NCBI GenBank assembly: GCA_045536305.1
Contig: JAZSNH010000016.1
Coordinates: forward strand, 1-16,970
Length of the DNA stretch: 16,970 nt
Reading direction: 5' to 3'
From: JAISGQ01 sp045536305
Lineage (GTDB): Bacteria; Bacillota; Clostridia; Oscillospirales; Acutalibacteraceae
Positions 1 to 7,380 of the stretch are shown piece by piece (the stretch's first letter is position 1; each line of letters starts with the position of its first letter). The translations under genes were made by a program, and so were the position numbers. The notes beneath the pieces were generated by a model that saw nothing but the letters and a program-made list of their open reading frames with translations, was not told the DNA's origin and did no database searches.

Positions 1-354
1 ACATCGAGCGTCCATAACAGCACAGATAATTCCGTTATTAACCCGTGCGGTATATGCAATCGCCTCAAGCGTGGATATACCCATGCATTTTTTATTTGCC
101 GCAAAAGCCAATCCCTTCGCGGTCGAGACACCGATTCTCACTCCCGTAAAAGATCCCGGTCCCGATGATACTGCTATTAAATCAATATCCGAAAGAGTTT
201 TGCAGGATTGCTTTATAGTGTTTTCAATCATCGGCATAAGTGTTTGACTGTGAGTTAATCCGATATTTACAAAGCTTTGTGCAATTAGCTTTCCATTATC
301 CGTGATCGCACAGGATGCCGTTATTGCGGAGCTGTCGATTGCAAGTATTCTCAT
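1..354 (-). CDS. tsaB: tRNA threonylcarbamoyladenosine biosynthesis protein TsaB, 5' part only
   Basis: The first 118 codons are visible; the gene runs off the left edge. The protein begins MRILAIDSSA, the usual TsaB opening of the ASKHA-fold, and has SSGPGSFTGVRIG at about residues 63-75 and MDARC at 114-118, both typical of the family. TsaB is the non-catalytic partner of TsaD; with TsaE and TsaC product it makes the t6A modification at position 37 of ANN-decoding tRNAs in the cytoplasm. Its ATG overlaps the tsaE stop (ATGA at 354-351), so the two are translationally coupled. In Clostridia rimI and tsaD often follow; that part is outside the window. Confidence 0.95.
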   Translation of the reverse strand, partial: MRILAIDSSAITASCAITDNGKLIAQSFVNIGLTHSQTLMPMIENTIKQSCKTLSDIDLIAVSSGPGSFTGVRIGVSTAKGLAFAANKKCMGISTLEAIAYTARVNNGIICAVMDARC

Positions 355-788
355 TTAAGCACACCTGCCTCATCTGTAATTCTGAAAAATCGCTCATCTT
401 CATTGCCGCCTCTTGAGATATCTATGCGGATTGCTTCCTCCGGCAGTGCAGAATCTATGTTTTCGCTCCATTCGATTATCATAACGCCTGTACCGACATA
501 ATCAAAAAAGCCTGTTTGATACAAATCGTCCCATGTCTCTATTCTATACATATCAAAGTGGAATAATCTGCATTTTCCAATGTGTTCATGTACAAGTGCG
601 AAGGTCGGACTGCTTACATCGCGTTCATCGATTCCAAGGCCTTTTGCAAGACCTCTTGTAAATGTTGTCTTCCCCATGCCCAAACCACCGTAAAGCGCTA
701 TCACTTCACACCCGTTGAGCCTTTCTGCGAACTGATATCCCAGCTTTTCTGTTTCGTAAGCGTTATTTGTTCTATAAATATATTCCAT
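351..788 (-). CDS. tsaE: tRNA threonylcarbamoyladenosine biosynthesis ATPase TsaE
   Basis: 145 residues, normal TsaE length. The Walker A loop GGLGMGKTT is at residues 34-42, followed by SSPTFALVHEH (59-69), HFDMYRI (77-83) and IIEWSENI (104-111), the diagnostic TsaE order of motifs. TsaE is the P-loop ATPase that resets the TsaB-TsaD complex during t6A synthesis. The ATG lies one base after the fhs stop (TGA-T-ATG), and the stop overlaps the tsaB start, so fhs, tsaE and tsaB very probably share one mRNA. No strong Shine-Dalgarno is seen ahead of the start, which fits coupling to fhs translation. Confidence 0.96.
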   Translation of the reverse strand: MEYIYRTNNAYETEKLGYQFAERLNGCEVIALYGGLGMGKTTFTRGLAKGLGIDERDVSSPTFALVHEHIGKCRLFHFDMYRIETWDDLYQTGFFDYVGTGVMIIEWSENIDSALPEEAIRIDISRGGNEDERFFRITDEAGVLK

Positions 789-789
789 A

Positions 790-2451
790 TCAAAACAATC
801 CGATTATTTTTGATTCTTCATTGACATCAATTTTTGTCGCTGCAGGAACTTTTGGTAAACCGGGCAATGTCATAATATCACCCGCAAGAGCAACTACAAA
901 TCCTGCTCCGTTTGAAAGCCTAACAGACTTGATTGTTATTTTAAATCCTGCAGGTCTTCCGAGTAGTGCAGGATTATCCGAAAGCGAATACTGTGTCTTC
1001 GCCATACAAACCGGCATATCCTTTGCAAGATCTTCTATAGCTGATATTTCGCGCAATGCAGAAGGCGTAAATTCAACACCGTCTGCACCATATATTGTTT
1101 TTGCAACTGCAGTAATCTTATCCTTTATCGAATCTCTTATATCATAAGCCAGTGTAAAGCAATTTTCCTTTTCACATGCGCTGCAAACTTTTTCAGCAAG
1201 CTCTGTTCCGCCTGCTCCGCCTTTAGCAAAAACATCGGACAGTGCAAAATCAGCGCCAAGCTCTGTACAGTAATTCTTTATGTAATCGAGTTCTTCCGAA
1301 GAATCTGTTAAGAATCGGTTTATCGCAACCACAACAGGTATTCCGAATTTTTTGAGATTTTCTATATGTGCCCCAAGATTTACTATACCGCGGCATAACG
1401 CCTCCATGCTGTCATCTGCAGCCTTCGGATTTTCTCTGCCGTTATATTTAAGAGCTCTTACGGTTGCCACAAGGACGATAGCCGACGGCGAAATACCTGC
1501 CATACGGCATTTTATATCAAGGAATTTTTCTGCACCAAGGTCAGAACCGAAGCCCGCCTCTGTTATGCAATAATCACCCATTTTGAGTGCAAGCTTGGTT
1601 GCCCGAACTGAATTGCATCCATGTGCAATATTTGCAAAAGGTCCTCCGTGCATCAGAGCAGGTGTTCCCTCAAGTGTCTGTACAAGATTCGGTTTTATTG
1701 CATCCTTGAGAAGCGCGGTCATCGCACCCTCCGCATTTAATTCCTTTGCAAATACAGGCTCACCGGAATATGTATGGGCGATAAGTATTTTTCCGAGACG
1801 TTCCTTAAGATCGCTTATATTTTCTGCCAGACACAAAATAGCCATTACTTCACTTGCTACGGTTATTATAAATCCATCCTCACGCGGAATACCGTTTGAT
1901 TTTCCTCCAAGGCCGATTGTTATATTGCGAAGTGCGCGGTCATTCATATCAAGACATCTTTTAAAAAGAATTCTTCTCGGGTCAATCCCAAGTAAATTAC
2001 CCTGCTGCAAATGATTATCTATCATCGCGCAAAGGAGATTGTTTGCCGACGTAATCGCATGCATATCTCCTGTAAAATGAAGGTTGATATCCTCCATAGG
2101 TATAACCTGACTGTATCCGCCGCCGGCAGCTCCGCCTTTTACACCGAAAACAGGCCCCAGAGAAGGCTCTCTGAGTGCAACAACTGCTTTTTTTCCGATA
2201 TGTGCCATTGCTTGTCCCAGTCCGATAGTTGTTGTAGTTTTACCTTCGCCTGCAGGTGTTGGATTTATTGCTGTTACCAGAATGAGCTTTCCGTTTTTTC
2301 TGTTTGAAAGACGCGAGATAGCTTCTTCCGATATCTTAGCTTTGTAAGGGCCGTACAGCTCAAGATCATCGATTGTCAATCCAATAGAATCTGCAATTTT
2401 ATCAATTTTTGTTATATTAGCACCCTGTGCTATTTCAATGTCACTCAGCAT
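790..2451 (-). CDS. fhs: formate--tetrahydrofolate ligase (formyltetrahydrofolate synthetase)
   Basis: 553 residues, full length for the family. It makes 10-formyl-THF from formate, THF and ATP, feeding purine and serine synthesis and, in acetogens, the methyl branch of the Wood-Ljungdahl pathway. The N-terminus (GANITKI, about 10-16) and the P-loop TPAGEGKTTTT (65-75) are characteristic, as are GGAAGGGYSQVIPMEDINLHF-type residues after 100 and the C-terminal GDIMTLPGLPKVPAA segment. The ATG at 2451 has GGAGG at 2459-2463 with 7-nt spacing. A promoter is visible at 2482-2510. It is the first gene of an operon with tsaE and tsaB. No other Wood-Ljungdahl gene is nearby, so a general one-carbon role is the safer reading. 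Confidence 0.98.
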   Translation of the reverse strand: MLSDIEIAQGANITKIDKIADSIGLTIDDLELYGPYKAKISEEAISRLSNRKNGKLILVTAINPTPAGEGKTTTTIGLGQAMAHIGKKAVVALREPSLGPVFGVKGGAAGGGYSQVIPMEDINLHFTGDMHAITSANNLLCAMIDNHLQQGNLLGIDPRRILFKRCLDMNDRALRNITIGLGGKSNGIPREDGFIITVASEVMAILCLAENISDLKERLGKILIAHTYSGEPVFAKELNAEGAMTALLKDAIKPNLVQTLEGTPALMHGGPFANIAHGCNSVRATKLALKMGDYCITEAGFGSDLGAEKFLDIKCRMAGISPSAIVLVATVRALKYNGRENPKAADDSMEALCRGIVNLGAHIENLKKFGIPVVVAINRFLTDSSEELDYIKNYCTELGADFALSDVFAKGGAGGTELAEKVCSACEKENCFTLAYDIRDSIKDKITAVAKTIYGADGVEFTPSALREISAIEDLAKDMPVCMAKTQYSLSDNPALLGRPAGFKITIKSVRLSNGAGFVVALAGDIMTLPGLPKVPAATKIDVNEESKIIGLF

Positions 2452-2481
2452 ATTGTATCCTCCAAATCAAACTGTTGAAAA

Positions 2482-2510
2482 ATTATAACACATTATTCAT
2501 AATGTTTAAA
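2482..2510 (-). promoter_or_regulatory. sigma-A-type promoter of fhs-tsaE-tsaB
   Basis: On the minus strand, -35 TTTAAA (2505-2510), a 17-nt spacer and -10 TATAAT (2482-2487), with TG one base ahead of the -10 (extended -10). The start codon follows about 30 nt downstream. The spacer contains a small inverted repeat, CATTAT-TC-ATAATG (2491-2504), whose meaning is unknown. Confidence 0.7.
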
Positions 2511-2519
2511 GTATTTTGC

Positions 2520-2548
2520 TTGAATTAACGCAAAGTTAAATATATAAT
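2520..2548 (+). promoter_or_regulatory. sigma-A-type promoter of the rodA-like gene
   Basis: -35 TTGAAT (2520-2525), 17-nt spacer, -10 TATAAT (2543-2548). Predicted transcript start near 2555 gives a leader of roughly 60 nt. A second TATAAT at 2594-2599 has no good -35 and is too close to the start codon to be preferred. Confidence 0.65.
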
Positions 2549-2617
2549 ATTCTACAACTTAATGCAAAAAATTTAGGCAAGATATCATTATATTATAATT
2601 GTAAACAAGGTGACACT

Positions 2618-3769
2618 GTGCAAAAACTTATTACATTAGGAAAAAAAGCTGCTTATGCTTTTATGAAATACTTAAAGTCTACATATATTGCCCTGTGGGT
2701 TACGGTTTTAACTGCATCTGTTTTCAGCTGTACTCTCGTTTACAGCGCAACTCATACACTCGGTTATCGAAGAGTTATTGTTCAGATGGCAGCGTGTCTT
2801 ATCGGATATTTCGGTGCCATTATTATTTCTACCATGGACTATGAACGTCTCGGTGAGCTGTGGTATCTGATTGCAGGTGTCTGTATAACACTGATACTTG
2901 CAACCTTTGTATTCGGTGTTCAAGGTAACGAACTTGCAAACGACCGTGCGTGGCTCAGAATCTTCGGCGTCAGCTTCCAGCCCTCCGAGCTTATGAAAAT
3001 AGGATTTATAATTACATTTTCATATCATTTATCTCTGACGATCAAAGCAGGACACATAAATTCCATTCCTCACCTTCTTCTTATTGTCGGTCATGGTCTT
3101 ATTCCAATCGCGCTTATACTTATTCAGGGCGATACCGGTAATGCTATGATATTCATGTTCATCTTTGCGTTCATGATATTCTGCAGCGGCATCGACTGGA
3201 AATACATTGCTCTTGTTGTAATTGTTGCGTTGATCTCACTTCCCTTTATATGGCAAAACCTTCCGCCTTTCCAGAAGGAAAGAATCCGTGCGGTATATTT
3301 TCCGCAAGAAGGCGATGAGCTGGATGCACTTTATCAGCAAACCATCGGCAGAATGGCTCTCGGTTCCGGCGGCATTACAGGACAAGGTTGGATGAAGGGT
3401 TCCCTTACTCAATCAGGAATAATCCCCGAAGATTATACCGACTTTATTTTTACCGTTGCAGGCGAGGAATTCGGTCTTATCGGCTGCCTTATTATTCTTC
3501 TTGTTGAGATATCCATAATCGTCCTCTCCCTGCGCGCAGCATTTTATGCACGCGACAATATGGGAAAATTCATGTGTCTTGGTTTCTTTACCATTATTGC
3601 TGTACAAACTATTTTCAACATAGGAATGTGCCTTGTTGTTCTCCCCGTTATCGGTATCACTCTCCCATTCTTCAGTGCGGGCGGTTCATCAAGTATGTGT
3701 CTTTACTTCGGCTTTGGACTGGTTTTAAGCGTCTATATGAGGCGAAATGAAGCAAATCTCAGAATATAA
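2618..3769 (+). CDS. rodA: RodA-type SEDS peptidoglycan glycosyltransferase
   Basis: 383 residues, a polytopic membrane protein of the FtsW/RodA/SpoVE (SEDS) family, which polymerises lipid II into glycan strands together with a class B PBP. Visible family landmarks: WLRIFGVSFQPSELMKI (112-128); IQGDTGNA (169-176), whose D172 matches the invariant SEDS catalytic Asp; GSGGITGQGW (249-258) and TDFIFTVAGEEFG (274-286); and NIGMCLVVLPVIGITLPFF followed by GGSS near 334-358. The GSGG-GQGW and NIGM-LPVIGI segments resemble RodA more than FtsW, but SpoVE-like roles cannot be excluded. The start is GTG with AAGGTGA at 2607-2613. The gene stands alone, with its own promoter and a hairpin terminator. 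Confidence 0.9.
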   Translation: MQKLITLGKKAAYAFMKYLKSTYIALWVTVLTASVFSCTLVYSATHTLGYRRVIVQMAACLIGYFGAIIISTMDYERLGELWYLIAGVCITLILATFVFGVQGNELANDRAWLRIFGVSFQPSELMKIGFIITFSYHLSLTIKAGHINSIPHLLLIVGHGLIPIALILIQGDTGNAMIFMFIFAFMIFCSGIDWKYIALVVIVALISLPFIWQNLPPFQKERIRAVYFPQEGDELDALYQQTIGRMALGSGGITGQGWMKGSLTQSGIIPEDYTDFIFTVAGEEFGLIGCLIILLVEISIIVLSLRAAFYARDNMGKFMCLGFFTIIAVQTIFNIGMCLVVLPVIGITLPFFSAGGSSSMCLYFGFGLVLSVYMRRNEANLRI

Positions 3770-3804
3770 TTTTAAGGCGAGTATGTTTTATACTCGCCTT
3801 AAAA
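3770..3804. terminator. bidirectional hairpin terminator between rodA and the DUF4363 gene
   Basis: Perfect 15-bp stem, left arm 3770-3784 and right arm 3790-3804, loop GTTTT. The core is AAGGCGAGTAT; the A/T ends supply U-tracts for both directions. It starts one base after the rodA stop, and the right arm contains the stop codon of the convergent DUF4363 gene (3799-3801). Confidence 0.85.
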
Positions 3805-4164
3805 TATATTATAAAGTTTTGGCATTTGACTTTCTTTAAAATGCTCCATCTGAAGTTCTATTTCTCTGCAATCCATTTTAAACATATGCTCGGATTCAGT
3901 GTCGGTCTCCTTAATCCTTTCTATTAACACCGTCACATCTTCAAGATCGCTGTGCTCCATATATAAAGCCGCTGTATCACTGTACTTTCTCCATCTGTCT
4001 CTGAGCTCTGAGATTTTTTTGTTCGATTCGTTTGCATTGCTGTAGATTTCACGTGTTCTTTCTGTCACATCTTCGGCAAAATTCGATGTATATAATGCAG
4101 ATGCAAGGCAAATCGACGCAATTACGACCGCAATCAGCACTGCACTTATAACTCTGCTTGTCAT
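3799..4164 (-). CDS. DUF4363 family protein
   Basis: 121 residues. An N-terminal hydrophobic segment (about 4-24) is either a membrane anchor or uncleaved signal; the rest is a charged, helical extracytoplasmic domain with a W-R-K-Y-SDTAALYMEHSDLEDV stretch and a C-terminal QMEHFKESQMPKLYNIF, which matches my memory of DUF4363 (HSDLEDV... and EH...NI). Function is unknown. Its ATG overlaps the stop of the upstream DUF421 gene (ATGA, 4164-4161), and this pairing recurs in Clostridia, suggesting the two proteins act together in the membrane. RBS GAGGAAAAAG lies ahead of the ATG. Confidence 0.8.
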   Translation of the reverse strand: MTSRVISAVLIAVVIASICLASALYTSNFAEDVTERTREIYSNANESNKKISELRDRWRKYSDTAALYMEHSDLEDVTVLIERIKETDTESEHMFKMDCREIELQMEHFKESQMPKLYNIF

Positions 4165-4802
4165 TTCTTTTTCCTCACTATTCTGTATTTTTTATTTTCC
4201 GAAGCAACCATAATATATATATCTTTCGGTTCCGCTTTTTCCTTTTTCAATGCCTTTAATATATCTTTTTCATTCCATGAAACTATCTGCATAGAATTAT
4301 TTTCAAGCTTACCGTCGTCAATTATCAATGCATAAAGTGAATCCTCCTGCGATGAGGACTGACTCTTTTCAAGCACACTAAGCACACCATCGGTTTCAAC
4401 GACCGCATACTCCACATTATTTACATCAAATATTCCATTTTTTCTAAGCTCTTCAAACAGATCCTCATTGGAAAATCTAATTTTCCTCATAGCGGCCTGA
4501 TCTATTTCTCCTTTTGAGATCACAACCACAGGTTTTCCGCAGATGACATGTCTCATTGCATTATTTTTAAGCATGAGAAATGAAAGACATAATTCCAAAA
4601 AAACAAGTGTCAAAATCGGCATAATACCTGACAGCATCGGTATTCCCACATTCTGCATCGGTATTGTTGCCACATTTGATATCATCAATGTAACAACAAG
4701 CTCCGAGGCCTGCATTTCCCCCATCTGTCTTTTGCCCATAATACGAACAGAAAATACAACAAGAGAAAATAGTATTACGGTTCGCAAAACAAGTACTATC
4801 AT
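4161..4802 (-). CDS. DUF421 (YetF-like) membrane protein
   Basis: 213 residues. Three hydrophobic segments (about 2-20, 34-49, 55-78) precede a cytosolic alpha/beta domain. GKRQMGEMQASELVV (23-37) and the SNVATIPM stretch are typical of DUF421, as are GKPVVVISKGEID (89-101) and the later LFEELRKNGIFDVNNVEYAVVETDG region. DUF421 proteins include Bacillus YetF relatives; some in sporulation-linked mobile operons (2Duf) affect spore inner-membrane properties, so a spore-membrane role is possible but not shown here. RBS GGGAGAG at about 4813-4819. The mRNA leader contains a hairpin (4822-4843). Forms an operon with the DUF4363 gene. Confidence 0.88.
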   Translation of the reverse strand: MIVLVLRTVILFSLVVFSVRIMGKRQMGEMQASELVVTLMISNVATIPMQNVGIPMLSGIMPILTLVFLELCLSFLMLKNNAMRHVICGKPVVVISKGEIDQAAMRKIRFSNEDLFEELRKNGIFDVNNVEYAVVETDGVLSVLEKSQSSSQEDSLYALIIDDGKLENNSMQIVSWNEKDILKALKKEKAEPKDIYIMVASENKKYRIVRKKK

Positions 4803-4821
4803 CTTCTTTTTCTCTCCCTAA

Positions 4822-4843
4822 CACATACTGCTTTCAGTATGTG
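4822..4843 (-). other. hairpin in the 5' leader of the DUF421 gene
   Basis: Perfect inverted repeat, CACATACTG (4822-4830) / CAGTATGTG (4835-4843), 4-nt loop. On the minus strand it follows directly after the U-run of the isomerase terminator and ends one or two bases before the Shine-Dalgarno of the DUF421 gene. No U-tract follows it, so it is not an intrinsic terminator; it may be an operator, mRNA-protecting hairpin or translational control element. Confidence 0.5.
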
Positions 4844-4844
4844 C

Positions 4845-4879
4845 AAAAAAAAGAAAAAGTGCCCTTTTTCGGGCACTTT
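4845..4879 (-). terminator. intrinsic terminator after the sugar isomerase-like gene
   Basis: 9-bp perfect stem AAAGTGCCC (4856-4864) / GGGCACTTT (4871-4879) with a 6-nt loop. On the minus strand it is followed by a long T-rich tract (4855-4845). It lies 7 bp beyond the stop of the isomerase-like gene. Confidence 0.9.
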
Positions 4880-4886
4880 CATATAT

Positions 4887-5696
4887 TTACCTGCGTTTCT
4901 TTTTCCACGGAGTACCATCATCGAGCAATCCGTTCATATAATCGACGGAATCTCTCAGTTCGGTGATTTTATCAAAATCACGGCGATACACCTCAATAAC
5001 CCAAGTGGGATTATTATGATATTTTTCAAATATTTTTTTCATACGGTAGTAATCCATATTTCCTCGTCCGGGCAGCATACAATCACGCATTGCACTATTA
5101 TCGTTACAATGAACATGGACAATACTGTCTCCGAGTTTATCCATAAAGTCATACGGATCATAACCGCTTCTGATAGACTGCTTGATATCAAAAACAAACT
5201 TCCCGTATTTTCCGAGCTGTTTTTTCATTTTCAGAAGAAAATCAGGATTCTGGCTTCTGTGAAGATTAACATTTTCCTGTGCAAGTGTTACACCCATCTT
5301 TTCTCCACATTCAGCAATTTTAAGAAAACGCTCAATGTATTTTCCGTCCGCTACGCTTCCGGGCAAACGGTCTCCATGAAGAACAACTACAGATGCATCC
5401 ATTTTGTTTGCAGCATAGAAATATTGTTTATATGTCTCAAGCATATCCGTAAATCGACGCTCGTAATCCGAAAAAAACATAAACGGTTCCATCTGAGATG
5501 AATAAGGATGTATAGAATATACTGTTCCTCCGTTTTTCTTGATAAACTTCGCAATATCCTTTACGTATGGTTTTTCAAGCTCCGAAGAGGTATTAAAGAA
5601 AATTTCAAACTCCATAATTCCCATGTCAATCAACGTGGAAATCGAACGCTCTGTCAGCATTGGATATAGGCAAGCTGTAGAAACACCAACCTTCAT
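4887..5696 (-). CDS. sugar phosphate isomerase/epimerase-like TIM-barrel protein (AP endonuclease family 2 fold)
   Basis: 269 residues, typical length of the xylose isomerase-like TIM barrel family. It opens MKVGVSTACLYP and shows the beta-strand ends where metal ligands usually sit: IHP (H63), LHGD (H107), AQENVN (E141), FDIKQ (D170), HVHCND (H194/H196) and WVIEVY (E235). Such proteins isomerise or epimerise sugars with a divalent metal, but the family also includes endonuclease IV relatives, and the substrate cannot be told from sequence. RBS AAGGGTG lies just ahead of the ATG. The gene is monocistronic with its own terminator; the DUF421 gene downstream reads the same way. Confidence 0.82.
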   Translation of the reverse strand: MKVGVSTACLYPMLTERSISTLIDMGIMEFEIFFNTSSELEKPYVKDIAKFIKKNGGTVYSIHPYSSQMEPFMFFSDYERRFTDMLETYKQYFYAANKMDASVVVLHGDRLPGSVADGKYIERFLKIAECGEKMGVTLAQENVNLHRSQNPDFLLKMKKQLGKYGKFVFDIKQSIRSGYDPYDFMDKLGDSIVHVHCNDNSAMRDCMLPGRGNMDYYRMKKIFEKYHNNPTWVIEVYRRDFDKITELRDSVDYMNGLLDDGTPWKKKRR

Positions 5697-5727
5697 TTTA
5701 TCACCCTTCCTAAGGCAACAATTACCT

Positions 5728-5756
5728 TTGCAACCTGTAACTCTTTATGCTATCAT
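5728..5756 (+). promoter_or_regulatory. extended -10 promoter of the small membrane-protein gene
   Basis: -35 TTGCAA (5728-5733), 17-nt spacer, -10 TATCAT (5751-5756) with TG at 5748-5749. The predicted start (about 5763) coincides with the Shine-Dalgarno AGGTGA (5763-5768), so the leader would be only about 13 nt. Confidence 0.6.
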
Positions 5757-5775
5757 AAATACAGGTGAATGCATC

Positions 5776-6027
5776 ATGAAAATTTTAAATAACATATATC
5801 TTAAATTCAAATCCTTGTCATGGTTATCCGTACGTATTCTTCAGGCTACTATCTGCATATTCTGCCTGACTCTTCTCTGTGCGGCAGCACTTCTTTTATT
5901 TCCTGATATTATGGAAAACCATGTTCAATGTACTCGCATTGTCAATGAACTTTTAGACTCCTCCCCGCGTCTGCTGACGCTTGGAGTACTCACTGCCTTT
6001 ATTTCTGACATAATTATCCGTAAATAA
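5776..6027 (+). CDS. small membrane protein of unknown function (83 aa)
   Basis: The frame is open further upstream (to 5539) but that part is antisense to the isomerase gene; the start at 5776 is chosen because AGGTGA (5763-5768) sits 7 nt ahead and a good promoter lies just before it. The protein has a basic N-terminus (MKILNNIYLKFKS), a strong hydrophobic helix at about 18-43, a short polar loop with DIMENHVQCTRIVNELLDSSPR, and a second hydrophobic segment at about 65-80 ending IIIRK. This predicts two membrane spans with both ends inside. I do not recognise the family. Confidence 0.65.
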   Translation: MKILNNIYLKFKSLSWLSVRILQATICIFCLTLLCAAALLLFPDIMENHVQCTRIVNELLDSSPRLLTLGVLTAFISDIIIRK

Positions 6028-6172
6028 TTATACTATTTACTAATTAGAATTTCAAGTATAATTACGCCCATAACGTATAAAGTTATTTATTTTACACATA
6101 AAAATACATTTTTACGGTAATAGGACGAATAAAAATCGACTGCTGACAAAAATTATACCTTAAAAACGACTG

Positions 6173-6227
6173 AAACGAATAAAACTGACGAGTGCCCTTT
6201 GGGGACACTCGTCAGTTTTATTCGTTT
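6173..6227. terminator. long perfect inverted repeat, probable bidirectional terminator
   Basis: 22-bp perfect arms (6173-6194 and 6206-6227) with an inner CCC/GGG pairing around TTT. On the plus strand a T-rich stretch follows (6228-6239); on the minus strand the arm itself ends in A/T-rich sequence. It lies 5 bp beyond the stop of the leftward 76-aa gene and about 145 bp beyond the rightward 83-aa gene. A partial copy of the arm (ACGAATAAAA) occurs at about 6124-6133. Confidence 0.75.
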
Positions 6228-6232
6228 TCTTT

Positions 6233-6463
6233 TTATTTATCTCTGTTCTTTATAAAGGTAACAATTGCAATTACTACACCGATTGCCGAATATATACCTG
6301 CTATGGTATATAATGCTGGTGCGATAAGTCCAATAACCCATATTCCTTCAATCAATGAAGCAATCCACGCGAAAAGTATAACAATCGCAGCATATATCAC
6401 AAAGGATAATACCAGACCTACCGTATTGGTAGCCATTGAACTTACGGGAAATATTTTTTTCAT
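6233..6463 (-). CDS. small membrane protein of unknown function (76 aa)
   Basis: 76 residues, start ATG with GAGGAAAA 5-10 nt ahead. Two long hydrophobic segments (about 14-38 and 42-70) separated by a short turn, with a basic C-terminus (FIKNRDK) that would stay in the cytosol. The segment LIAPALYTIAGIYSAIGVV is the most distinctive part. I do not recognise a named family. It is transcribed divergently from sigK, has its own promoter (6499-6528), and ends against a strong hairpin, so it appears to be a genuine single-gene unit. Confidence 0.75.
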   Translation of the reverse strand: MKKIFPVSSMATNTVGLVLSFVIYAAIVILFAWIASLIEGIWVIGLIAPALYTIAGIYSAIGVVIAIVTFIKNRDK

Positions 6464-6498
6464 TTTTATTTTCCTCTTTTCGATTTATCTTTTTTATA

Positions 6499-6528
6499 AT
6501 TTTAAATCCTACACACTGGGAAAGTCAA
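6499..6528 (-). promoter_or_regulatory. sigma-A-type promoter of the 76-aa membrane protein gene
   Basis: On the minus strand, -35 TTGACT (6523-6528), 18-nt spacer, -10 TAAAAT (6499-6504). The start codon is about 35 nt downstream. Confidence 0.55.
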
Positions 6529-6628
6529 TATATAAAACAGCAAAACAAAATTTATTTTTATTGAATCTCCGAGGAAACTTGCGGCATTTTAGCGAATATA
6601 CTGAAAATATACGGTATGGAGGTGTTTT

Positions 6629-7321
6629 ATGGACTTCATTCAGCTACTTACACAGGCATTCGGCAGCATTGTTTATATGCTGCTCGGTTTATCCGGGAGC
6701 GGTTCTTTCCCCCGTCGCCTGAGCACTTCAGAGGAAAACAAATATATTGAACTTATGCGGCAAGGCGATGAAAACGCGCGTCACAAGCTTATTGAACACA
6801 ACCTTCGACTCGTCGCATATATAAATCGGAAATATTATTCTGTATCCAATGAAATAGATGACCTTATTTCAATAGGAACAATCGGACTTATAAAAGCGGT
6901 CGATTCCTTTTCACCCGATAAAGGGATACGTTTGTCATCATACGCATCAAGATGTATTGAAAACGAAGTCCTCATGCATTTAAGGGCGTGCAAAAAGAAT
7001 GCATCGAATGTTTCGATCAGCGAACCGATCGAAACAGATCGGCAGGGAAATACTATAACATTTATCGATGTTATTGCAGATGATACTGTTATTTCCGAAG
7101 AGCTTGAACTGAAAATACAAAGTGAAAAGTTAATGAAATGCATAAACAGACTTTCCGACCGCCGCGGACGTGAAATTATAATTTTAAGATATGGACTTGG
7201 AGGCAAAGAGCCTCTTACCCAAAAGGAAATAGCTGACAGATTCGATATTTCAAGATCGTATGTATCACGACTTGAAAAAAAGATTTTGGGAGAGCTATCT
7301 GAGCTTATGAATAAAAGTTAG
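6629..7321 (+). CDS. sigK: sporulation sigma factor SigK (late mother-cell sigma factor), uninterrupted
   Basis: 230 residues, close to Bacillus subtilis pro-sigma-K. The N-terminus (residues 1-25, hydrophobic, FGSIVYMLLGL) looks like the pro-sequence that the SpoIVFB membrane protease removes. Then come SFPRRLSTSEENKYIELM (26-43), the region 2 core GDENARHKLIEHNLRLVA (46-63), EIDDLISIGTIGLIKAVDSF (75-94) and SSYASRCIENEVLMHLR (103-119), and a region 4.2 helix-turn-helix LTQKEIADRFDISRSYVSRLE (196-216). It directs RNA polymerase to coat and spore-maturation genes in the mother cell. No skin-type insertion splits the gene. RBS GGAGGTG at 6618-6624. I did not find a convincing sigma-E/K promoter by eye. 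Confidence 0.95.
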   Translation: MDFIQLLTQAFGSIVYMLLGLSGSGSFPRRLSTSEENKYIELMRQGDENARHKLIEHNLRLVAYINRKYYSVSNEIDDLISIGTIGLIKAVDSFSPDKGIRLSSYASRCIENEVLMHLRACKKNASNVSISEPIETDRQGNTITFIDVIADDTVISEELELKIQSEKLMKCINRLSDRRGREIIILRYGLGGKEPLTQKEIADRFDISRSYVSRLEKKILGELSELMNKS

Positions 7322-7344
7322 AAAAATCTTTTCTCGGGAAAGGT

Positions 7345-7380
7345 AAAAATAAAAGCCGACAAATGTCGGCTTTTATTTTT
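7345..7380. terminator. bidirectional terminator between sigK and citrate synthase
   Basis: Perfect 16-bp stem, arms 7345-7360 and 7365-7380, loop AAAT. The GC core GCCGAC/GTCGGC is flanked by AAAAATAAAA and TTTTATTTTT, so each strand ends in a U-tract. The stop codon of citrate synthase (7379-7381) lies within the right end. Confidence 0.93.

Noticed and set aside
4839..5501. A 220-codon open frame on the plus strand
   Set aside because: Antisense to the isomerase-like gene, begins inside the terminator hairpin, and has no RBS or family features.
6560..6628. A sigma-E or sigma-G promoter for sigK
   Set aside because: GAATATACT and GCATTTT resemble parts of sporulation promoters, but spacing and key bases do not fit any consensus well enough to call.
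6629..7321. A skin-like element splitting sigK
   Set aside because: The gene is continuous from pro-sequence to the region 4.2 helix-turn-helix.
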